DNA of 64,000 nucleotides from assembly GCA_001599815.1 (NCBI GenBank), contig BCIA01000001.1, positions 4,406,934 to 4,470,933 of the forward strand, given 5' to 3'. The position numbers were made by a program, and so were the translations under genes. The stretch is from Furcasterigmium furcatum (Eukaryota; Ascomycota; Sordariomycetes; Glomerellales; Plectosphaerellaceae). The notes under the pieces were generated by a model that was not told where the DNA came from, made no database searches, and worked only from the letters and a program-made list of their open reading frames with translations. How positions within the stretch are numbered: the stretch's first letter is position 1; the number at the start of each line of letters is the position of its first letter. Positions 56,594-64,000 of this stretch are shown piece after piece.

Positions 56594-57985
56594 ATGGCCG
56601 GTGGCATGCCCTCCGCGGCCCCTCAGCTGGCCGGTGGCTACCTCACCGGACGTGCTCTCATCTACCCTCTCAGTCTCATCATCTCCCTCTTCTTCCTCTG
56701 GGGATTCTCTTACGGCCTTCTCGATGTCCTCAACAAGCACTTCCAGACCGTCCTGGGGATCTCCCGCCTCGAGTCCACAGGCCTTCAGGTCATGTACTTT
56801 GGCGGTGGTTACCTTCTCTTCTCCCCGGTTGCCGCCGAAGTTCTCAAGCGCCGCGGATACAAGCAGACCATTCTGATGGGCCTCGCCCTCTATTCTCTCG
56901 GTGCCATTCTCTTCTGGCCTGTTTCGGCCAGCGCGAGGCCCGGCACCGGCAAGGCCAGCGCCGTCTTTGGAGGCTTCTGCGCCTGCACCTTCGTCATCGC
57001 CTGCGGTCTTGCAACGCTCGAAACGGCCGCCAACTCATACGGTGTTGTCATCGGCAAGCCCGAATCCGCCTCTGCCCGCCTCCAGTTCTGCCAGTCCTGG
57101 AACGGCGTCGCCTCCTTCATCGGCCCCCTGATCGCCTCCAAGTACTTCTTCGCGGACGAGCACGCCAACTCCCTCACGAACGTCCAGTTCGTCTACCTCG
57201 CGGTCTCCTGCGCCGGCATCGCCGTCGCCGTTCTCTTCTTCTTCGCCCGCCTCCCTGAGATCTCGGAGGACGTCATCGAGGAGGAGGCCCACGGCACCAC
57301 CACCAGGGGTTCCATCTGGAAGCAATACAACATGTGGGCCGCCTTCGTCGCGCAGCTCTGCTACGTCGGTTCCCAGGTCACCATCGCCACCTTCTTCATC
57401 AACTACGCCCACGAGAACGGCGGCTACTCCGACAGCCAGGGCAGCACCATGCTCAGCTACGCGCTCATCGCCTTCACCGTCGGCCGCTTCTTCGCCACGG
57501 CGCTGGCCACGGTCTTCCGCTCCGACTTCATCATGATCATCTACACCGTCATCGCCATCGCCCTCACCGCCTACGTCTCCGCCGGCTCCGGCCCCCCGGC
57601 CGTCGGCGTCCTCATCACCGTCTTCTTCTTCGAGGCGCCTATGTACCCGACCCTGTTCGCCATGGGCACGGAGAACCTCGGCCACCACACCAGGCGCGGC
57701 GCCGGCATCCTCGTCATGGGCGTCTCCGGCGGCGCCCTCTTCCCCCCCATCCAGGGCGCCATCGCCGACGCCAAGGGCACCAGGATCAGCTACCTCGTCC
57801 CCACCATCGGCTTCGTCGTCGTCCTCTCCTACGTGCTCACCCACTGGCTGCGCAAGGGCATGGGCATCATGGCGCCCAAGTCTTCCAACGCCCCGGCCGT
57901 CGAGTCCGACGACAAGGAGAAGGGCGGCGACATCGCGATCGAGCAGAGCGAGAAGAAGGGCGAGGTCCAGGTTGAGAAGATTTAA
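56594..57985 (+). CDS. MFS sugar:proton symporter, FHS (fucose permease) family
   Basis: Single exon of 463 residues in good context (ACCATGGCC). Family features are the N-terminal FFLWGFSYGLLDVLNKHFQ, YFGGGYLLFSPVAAEVLKRRGYK, the long ALYSLGAILFWPVS helix, and LETAANSYGVVIGKPESASARL-QFCQSWN in the middle. Twelve membrane helices are expected, with a charged cytosolic tail. FHS proteins import L-fucose, galactose, glucose or related sugars with protons across the plasma membrane. The sugar is not determined. Codon use is strongly C-ending, like the large secreted protein, suggesting high expression. Confidence 0.93.
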   Translation: MAGGMPSAAPQLAGGYLTGRALIYPLSLIISLFFLWGFSYGLLDVLNKHFQTVLGISRLESTGLQVMYFGGGYLLFSPVAAEVLKRRGYKQTILMGLALYSLGAILFWPVSASARPGTGKASAVFGGFCACTFVIACGLATLETAANSYGVVIGKPESASARLQFCQSWNGVASFIGPLIASKYFFADEHANSLTNVQFVYLAVSCAGIAVAVLFFFARLPEISEDVIEEEAHGTTTRGSIWKQYNMWAAFVAQLCYVGSQVTIATFFINYAHENGGYSDSQGSTMLSYALIAFTVGRFFATALATVFRSDFIMIIYTVIAIALTAYVSAGSGPPAVGVLITVFFFEAPMYPTLFAMGTENLGHHTRRGAGILVMGVSGGALFPPIQGAIADAKGTRISYLVPTIGFVVVLSYVLTHWLRKGMGIMAPKSSNAPAVESDDKEKGGDIAIEQSEKKGEVQVEKI

Positions 57986-58196
57986 ACTATTTCTTGATTG
58001 AGACAGAGATAGAGGATACATGAGATGAGGTGATGATGGTTACGATAGCAAAGCGGTAGAAGTGTCTTGCAGCGAGCGAGCCGTTTTCCAGGCTCGAAAT
58101 GACTTAGGAGAAAATACATCAAGTTGCCTCCCCCTTCCAAGAAACCAATTCATCCCCCGTTGTTGTTGATCCGTGCTTGAAATGCCTCGCTTCCCA

Positions 58197-58685
58197 TCAG
58201 TGCCGGGCACCCCTGGCCCATCCCTGTTTGTAGGCCGGCGGCGGGATTGAAAAGTCGTCGGCTGTGTTCCTAACCACTTCAAAGGTCCGGGTCACCGGCA
58301 CATTGCCTGCGCGGGGCAGAGGCGCCGTATAGGCGCTCTGAATCGAATCGCCGGGAGAGAATTCGGCGTGTTGCACATACTCATGCGGATGTGATCCGTG
58401 GTGTACAACCATCGGTGGCTGGGGCTGCTGATGTTGTCGTGCTTGCATGTTCGCCATCTCGATGTCGTTGTTGTTCGTCGAATTTCCGCGGGGCGATGAC
58501 CCTCCGAACCATCGCTTCGAAACGGGCAGGATTCGAGGCTTTGCACGCTTGAAAAGACGACACAGACCTGTCCAGATCATCGCGAGGAGACCGAACAGAG
58601 CAACCAAGACGCATCCTCCAACCATGGCAACAAACAACCCCAGGAATACCAGAAGGAAGTAGTAATGGGGAGCGTGGTGGCCCAT
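58197..58685 (-). CDS. Small single-span membrane protein with PPxY motif
   Basis: Single exon of 162 residues; the first ATG is at 58685 (the upstream frame has only TTG). An N-terminal His-rich MGHHAPHYY leads into one long hydrophobic region (about 9-41), then a basic KRAKPR stretch and a ~120-residue soluble tail. The tail is rich in Gln, His and Pro and ends with IPPPAYKQGW, containing PPAY at 149-152. PPxY is the known ligand of WW domains in Rsp5/Nedd4 ubiquitin ligases; membrane proteins of this size with a PPxY can act as ligase adaptors. The motif is seen; the role is inference. The two genes that follow on this strand also encode tiny single-span proteins. Confidence 0.65.
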   Translation of the reverse strand: MGHHAPHYYFLLVFLGLFVAMVGGCVLVALFGLLAMIWTGLCRLFKRAKPRILPVSKRWFGGSSPRGNSTNNNDIEMANMQARQHQQPQPPMVVHHGSHPHEYVQHAEFSPGDSIQSAYTAPLPRAGNVPVTRTFEVVRNTADDFSIPPPAYKQGWARGARH

Positions 58686-59271
58686 CTTGGGTGTGAAGGG
58701 ACCGGTCACGAAGTGCGTACTGAACGTGATAGGAGTACCCTGTAGATAGAGCAAAGTCGAAGATGCGGGAAAAGTGTGGGAAGACAGGCTGATCAGTTGC
58801 TTCAGGTGACGGCGTCCAGTCTTTAATACTGTCCATGGATGAAACCATAAGAGTAAACTTCGCAGGAGGCTTGATCCCCATACTTGGCTTAAAAGTTACT
58901 CCTCCGCAGGATACCATAACCATGCGAACACACATACTTTCAGGTGGTCACGGGAGCCTTGTGGGCTCGAAAATTTATCTTGTTGAGGAATATAAAAAGT
59001 TTGAATTGGTACCTGTATCTATACGTGGCGTACCCTAAAAGCCACATTCGTTTCTGGGCGGTGCCAGATCAATTTCTTCCAACGGCGGCGCTCGAAAGTC
59101 AGTCGCTTGTGATACAATGGGAGGAAACACTTGAAGTGAACCCCCCCGTCTTCCGACAATGATAATCCCCCATGATGACGAAAGGCTCTCCATTCATCCC
59201 GCCGTCGCGGGAACCAAGCTGCTTTCCCCTCGGCAGCAGAGTCCTCCGGCCCAAAGGAACGACATCTCGGA
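58686..59271. other. Intergenic
   Basis: Promoter of the PPxY protein and downstream region of the next gene. Nothing else is seen. Confidence 0.45.
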
Positions 59272-59379
59272 CTAGTTATCCATCTGGTTCAGGTAGAACA
59301 GAACCGGCTGGTTAGGGTCGTCGAATTCGTCAAGTTCTTCGCCCTGCTGGTCACCGGGAGGGTCATAGTAGCCGATGCT

Positions 59380-59856
59380 TCAAGGCTCCAGGGCGGCCTG
59401 TCGTAGTGGAGATGTGCTGGTGTCATGGCCGTTGTGAGCTCCTAGCAGAGGGTCTTTGGCCGCCTCAGAATTGCGTGCGAACATCTTTTGGTTGACGCGA
59501 AGGCGCATCCGCCTCGTGAAATGGACGAGGCCGAGGACGAATATGGCGAGAATTATGTGTAGAAATAGTGCAATACCGACAAGGACGTAGATCTGTACCA
59601 TGTCGGCCGACGCAAACCTCGGCACGTCCCGTGGGAGCTGGCCAGACGTGCCCGGGTGCGGCGTGTTTTCTTTGATCATTGTGGTGTTGTTGAACATTAA
59701 GCGGCGAAGACCGGACTCAAAGATAGTCATCTTGATTTGATCGACAGCAGGGATTGTGAGGGTGGTTGGTATGAGAGGCCGGCCTGGTGGAAGTGTTGGG
59801 TGATTGGGAGCGACAATCTCTGGGAGATGGATGGGGTTGTGTTTGATTAAATACAT
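59380..59856 (-). CDS. Single-span membrane protein, 158 residues, with in-frame TGA before a coding-like tail
   Basis: ATG at 59856; an internal ATG at 59730 would give 116 residues. The lumenal part has one glycosylation sequon (NNTT, 56-59). A hydrophobic helix spans about 87-113 (IYVLVGIALFLHIILAIFVLGLVHF), followed by the basic RRMRLR, so the C-terminus is cytosolic. The frame stops at TGA 59382-59380. The same frame continues for 35 further codons (59379-59275) to TAG, reading SIGYYDPPGDQQGEELDEFD and then a Pro/Asn/Leu-rich end. No intron that removes the TGA fits. I recognise no family. Confidence 0.6.
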   Translation of the reverse strand: MYLIKHNPIHLPEIVAPNHPTLPPGRPLIPTTLTIPAVDQIKMTIFESGLRRLMFNNTTMIKENTPHPGTSGQLPRDVPRFASADMVQIYVLVGIALFLHIILAIFVLGLVHFTRRMRLRVNQKMFARNSEAAKDPLLGAHNGHDTSTSPLRQAALEP

Positions 59857-60053
59857 CCTCACGTCACGGATTTCCAAGAGGGTTTGAGTTGTTCAAAATT
59901 TGTTCGAGACTCCATCCTGCGGAGGCGTGGCATGAGCTTGATGGGTTACTGGGTATCGACATAGGAACAGAAGAATAAGGTCTCGCAAAATGAGTCAAGC
60001 TTCGACCGCCTCTGCAGCCACAGACGACAAGACCGACACACAGATCCGCTCCC

Positions 60054-60287
60054 CTACTCGTCCTTCTTGGCATCCCTCGCCCGACGAGCCTCTTCCCTCT
60101 CCTTCTTCTTGACAGGGTCGACGAACTCGCAGTAGATGTCGTAGAACCGGTAGAGGAGGACGAGGACGAAGATGCCCATCGTGGCCTGCATGAAGTAGAG
60201 TACGTACGCCCCGTAGTTGTCCAAGACGGACACGAAATCCAGCTCCCACTGGGCCCACTCGCGTTTGGGTGCTGGTGAGTCCGACAT
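60054..60287 (-). CDS. 77-residue single-span membrane protein with KKxx end
   Basis: Single exon from ATG 60287; the frame upstream has no ATG. The protein has a short charged N-terminus (MSDSPAPKREW), one hydrophobic helix at about 28-47 (YVLYFMQATMGIFVLVLLYRF) and a highly charged helical tail rich in Lys, Glu and Arg. It ends KKDE, so Lys occupy positions -4 and -3, the known COPI-type di-lysine ER retrieval signal of type I membrane proteins. An ER location is therefore likely, with the tail in the cytosol. No family is recognised. It may be a subunit or regulator of an ER complex, which is inference. Confidence 0.65.
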   Translation of the reverse strand: MSDSPAPKREWAQWELDFVSVLDNYGAYVLYFMQATMGIFVLVLLYRFYDIYCEFVDPVKKKEREEARRARDAKKDE

Positions 60288-61372
60288 TGTGAAGGTTGGC
60301 CGCTGGCGTCGCAATTCGCTGGGGCAGAAAGACGTTCAGCTGGGGTGTGCCTCCGGTTGGCTTCTTGCCTAGTGAGGAGTCTCCTGCGTGGGTCAGAGAT
60401 TGTCTCAATATGAGATGACTGCATAAAACGTACCGCGACGGTGGTGATTGAGTCGTCCGATGAGAGGTGAGGTGAGATGAAGGAGGAAGATCGCGCGCGT
60501 GAGGTGCAGTTGTTGGGGAATCCGGGGAAGATGACGGCGGCAGCGATCGACAACCTGTTTTTAAGTGGAGCCGGGGGCTCCTTCGCCCAGGAACAACATG
60601 ATCCGTGGAACGCGACCCCCTTGCATTGGCACGCGCCGCCCGCCTTCATTTCCTTGGCGGCAGAATGGATGGACGAGCCTGGTCTCAGTCAGCCCATCGG
60701 ATGGCCTGCAGCCTTCAGTCGCCGCGGTTCGTGGAGACGTTTAGCCTAAAGTCATTGATGGGACAGAAACAATAAGAACAGTACAGTCGCAAGTTATAAG
60801 GTGCTGTTGCTCACAAGCGTGTAGACATGGTATGCCATGCAAAGCAGATACATCATCCGGCAGCTGAGGAAAATACCATGAGATGGGAAGCGGCCTTACA
60901 TGGTCACGCGTGTTTTCCTTACATGGAGCTTCATGCAGACCGACTTGAATGGCGGTCGCAATTGATAGATGAAAGCCGATTCACATTGAACTGCTGCTGT
61001 CGAGCTTGGCCTAGGTGGTGATACTTGCCTAAAGAGACACAGCGTTGACTGTATAAATTATTATAGACACAGCCTAGCGATAATGAACGAGACATCCATA
61101 GCGAGCTAGCTCATCCTAGAGCCCTGGATTATCGAGGCAGCCTCTCAATCTTGTTTCGAAAATCCAGACAACTGCTTCGGCGGAGCATATCATATCGCCG
61201 CATCAAATTTGGACGTTGCAGCAAATCATCGTAGTGTCATATCAATAGAAAGAACACTCTTTGGTCTTCATAGAGCAGGGCACTTGCCTGTTCAACTGGC
61301 CAGATGCTTAAAAGCGCTGTGCATGTGAGACACTGAGCTCGAGAACCGCACCCGAGCCAGCTGCGACGTCGT
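60288..61372. other. Intergenic
   Basis: Promoter of the 77-residue gene and 3' region of the next gene. No coding signal or repeat seen. Confidence 0.5.
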
Positions 61373-62596
61373 CTATATCTCCACATCAAATACAATGATA
61401 CCGTGGTTCAGACAAGCCGGATGCGTCGGGTTCTGGCTCCACCAGACCGGGTTGTGATCATACCCCAACGAGAATCCGCAGTACCAGATCGCGTAACCCG
61501 GGATCCCCGTGGAGCAGTCGAGCGTATTGGCCGTGGTGATGCGGCAGTTGAGCAGCTTGGGGTTCGTGAAAAACAAGGGTTCGTGCCGGACCGCTGTAAG
61601 GCTGACAGGGACATCGTTAATCCACATGTCCACCCCGCCAGAGGACAAGTCCCCGTTAGGCGTGAGGGAAAAGAGGGTGGCGTTGACGGCGTTCACATTC
61701 GAGGCTTGAAGATTGTACTGGGGGTAACGGTACGTAAGGTATCTGCCCGCCACCGCGGGGGGGAAAGAGATCTTGAGGCGGAACAGGGTATCTGTGGCGA
61801 CGGGGACGTCCTGGGTCACTGTCTTGGTTTCGACGATGGTGGTCACCGTCTGCGTGGCCTCGGTGACCGTGACCTCGTCGGTGCGGACAGTGATGTACTC
61901 CGAGACGGTGGTAGGTGTCACAGTCTCGCACACAGTGATGACTGTGGTGGGGGCGTTGACGGTGATAGTAGCGGACGTGGCCCCGAGGCAGAAGCAGGCG
62001 CTAGTATAGCGGACGGTGCCAGAGCAGGCCGCCGCGTAGGTTGGAATGTTCGAGGGTATCTCAGTCACCTGGCGCTTGGCAGGCCGGATCGTGACCGTGA
62101 CCTCACGGGTGACGACTTCCGTATCAGTCTATAGGGGAATTAGCGACTAGAACGGACGAGCCTCGGGGGATATAAGGAGGCCACATACCTGCTCGACAAC
62201 CTCGGTGGCCGTGACGAGGTTGGTGATGGTGCCAGTGACCTCATATGTGGCGGTAGCCGTGGCGGTGAATGACTCGGTGGCGTAGACGGTGCTGGATGGC
62301 GATTGTTAGTACACCAACGCTATATCACGACTCTCAGGCAAGGAACCAAGTACGCACGAGGTAGCAGGCGTGAAAGTGGCCTCGAGGAATGAGGAGCAGT
62401 CCGGGAATCCAGGCCGATTGGTGTTCCGGATCGCTGCAAGAATCAGTTCTGAGGCCTTGAATCACACACAACACTGGATGGATATCTCACCACGTAGGCA
62501 GTTGTCAGCGTTGCAACCGGCGCGCTCGAGGATCTCAGCGACTGGTGTGGCGGCAACGGCGGCGACCAGGCCGAGGACAAGGAGGACGGAGCGCAT
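61373..62596 (-). CDS. Secreted protein with Thr/Val-rich stalk
   Basis: Four exons (62596-62491, 62433-62358, 62291-62189, 62128-61373) encode 346 residues. A signal peptide (MRSVLLVLGLVAAVAATPVA) is followed by a short cysteine module (GCNADNCLRAIRN, then PDCSS). A stalk of alternating Thr/Val/Ala (for example TATATATYEVTGTI and VTATEVVEQ) continues through exon 4 as TVTPTTVSEYITVR and VTQDVP. The last ~130 residues form a globular domain with GRYLTYRYPQYNL, DMWINDVPVSL and WYCGFSLGYDHNPVWW. The design is that of a cell-wall or adhesin-type protein: N-module, O-glycosylated stalk, C-terminal domain. I do not recognise a ligand or enzyme activity. Confidence 0.85.
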
Positions 62597-64000
62597 ACTG
62601 AACGAACACAGTCGACACTGAGCGAATTTACTACTGAGTGAAGACGGTTGGTTTCCAAATCTTTTTTTCGACGCCGTTTGCTCGAGAAATCCAGCACAAT
62701 ATGTATTATTAGTACTACGTGCTTGCTCGTAAATTTCGGAGTCATGGCCAAGACCAATAGATCTCGCCTCCATCGTGAACAGCCTAGTGCTGCCAATAAA
62801 TCGTTCAGCTGGAGGTGAGCTTGGTCAGGCGCTTCCCATTTTAGCCCCTCGCAGCACGTCCGTGGATGTCCCAAATCGGCATAGCAGCGAGGGTGGCGCC
62901 ATGAGCTTGCCAGTACAGGCGCAGTTACCAGCTGATGCCCCTGGCCTGGGCGTCCGTCTCATTGGGCCCCGTGGGTCGATTTGCCCTACCCCTGAGCACC
63001 GTGGAGGACTTTCCATACCGATACTCCAGTTTACTCCGGTGGCAGAATGTTCAGCTGTCAGATTGTCATTAAGGCTGGCTGAATGGTGGTGCGATCAACA
63101 GGATATGGAGCATGGACAAGAGTCCCTACGAACTGAGATGGCTATTCCTTCGGCCCTGAAAGGTGCATATCGATTTACAACTCGGCTGTTTCTATCATCA
63201 TGGCGAACAGATAATCTCACCGGTCATTTGCCCGAGTACCTGACATAACCGCACATGACTCCCCGCTAGGTTGAGTTCGAGTTGTCCGTGGTAGCTGAGC
63301 ATGCCAGAGATGTTCCATTGACGGACAGTCTTGGGGAGGGCTTCGATGACTACTTCAGGGTGCCGACTAGATATAAATGATGGTGAGAAATTTAGTTATA
63401 TCAACAGAAACAGACGAGATACCATCATGGGCCACCAGGATACACTTATATTCTCATCTGCTGTCGTCCTGGATGGTCTGGCTATGTCCCGGACTTACAC
63501 TCAAAGAGAGCTATGACTGTCCACGCAATGTATCCCGTGCCGTATACGCTGCATGGGCTTTCTGCTGATAAATTGTATTCGGGCTTAATAAAACGGCACT
63601 CTCCCCCGAGATGATTCGGATCGCCGATGCCAAACAAGCCATGTGTCCCGCCGGGCAGGCCCCCGCTGCCGGGGCTTGTCCTTCCGCGCCCCGCCGGCAT
63701 CACCGCGGCCGTGGCGGAAGCGAAGCGGCCGGGCTTCGAACCCGTCCTCGGCTTCAACTACTTGCACTTCGTCCAGCGCGGCCGGGTTTGAGATTCTGCG
63801 GAGCGAGAGGTATCCGCAAGAAGTGAGGGCCGCGGCTTGTCGCTCACATGCAATTAAGGAAGTAAATGACATGACTCGACTCGACAGTCAGCACGCGACA
63901 AATCAAGTCATCCTACAATTATTGTGATGCCAGGGATATTATTATTATATGCTTATCATCGCACAAAGATCCGTGCCAATCTCGTCCCCTATCATATACC
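62597..64000. other. Right-end intergenic region
   Basis: Promoter of the stalk protein, then AT-rich DNA without a gene. A GC-rich island at about 63,600-63,800 has a coding-like plus-strand frame that ends at TGA near 63,791 (PAGITAAVAEAKRPGFEPVL and LGFNYLHFVQRGR). It has no start or domain I know and may be a relic. Confidence 0.45.

Noticed and set aside
57035..58021. 328-codon minus-strand open frame
   Set aside because: Antisense of the FHS transporter; composition is the usual shadow of C-ending codons.

Overview
The window is nuclear DNA of a filamentous ascomycete. The genes carry short (about 48-115 bp) GT-AG introns with CTAAC/CTGAC-type branch sites. The families are typical of Pezizomycotina: Zn2Cys6 and bZIP/DUF3425 regulators, several MFS transporters, a CBM1-bearing GH5 mannanase, a GMC oxidoreductase, small cysteine-containing secreted proteins and DUF7029/DUF7223-type secreted proteins. 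A plant-associated Sordariomycete (Colletotrichum-like) would fit, but that is inference from gene content. I give exon structures from splice sites and reading-frame continuity, not from transcripts. I saw no transposase, reverse transcriptase, CRISPR array, rRNA or convincing tRNA.

Left part (1-22.0 kb). The 3' end of a P-type Na+/K+-ATPase-like pump is followed by a small secreted protein. Next comes a run of metabolic and transport genes: amino-acid permease, Zn2Cys6 regulator, DHA1-type MFS exporter, aspartate-aminotransferase-like enzyme, PM20D2-like M20 amidohydrolase, bZIP/DUF3425 regulator, aldo-keto reductase, a 74-residue protein, type-B carboxylesterase and DHA2-type MFS transporter. 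Neighbours often share divergent promoters. The set looks like a small amino-acid-derived metabolite or salvage cluster without a PKS, NRPS or terpene backbone enzyme.

Middle (22.0-44.4 kb). An F-box/ankyrin-like protein, a Dal5-family permease, a GT4 glycosyltransferase, a GPI-anchor-type secreted protein, and a 1166-residue secreted DUF7029/DUF7223-type protein with a long acidic segment. Then comes the thiamine-pyrimidine synthase gene (NMT1/THI5) with a clear TPP riboswitch in a 5'-UTR intron. It is followed by an NAD(P)-binding epimerase-like protein and a kelch-type single-pass membrane protein.

Right part (44.9-64 kb). An 8-cysteine secreted protein, two gene-fragment-like stretches, and a Kex2-type secreted protein preceded by a ~155 bp tandem repeat. 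A CBM1-GH5 beta-mannanase lies beside a GMC oxidoreductase, and an FHS-type sugar transporter follows. Three adjacent genes for very small single-span membrane proteins come next; one ends in a PPxY motif, one has an in-frame TGA before a coding-like tail, and one ends in a KKxx signal. The last complete gene encodes a secreted protein with a Thr/Val-rich stalk.

The most rewarding points are the riboswitch/uORF splicing switch at 39.3-39.65 kb, the cluster of tiny membrane proteins at 58.2-60.3 kb, the backbone-less metabolic cluster, and the tandem repeat just upstream of the secreted protein gene at 48.8 kb.
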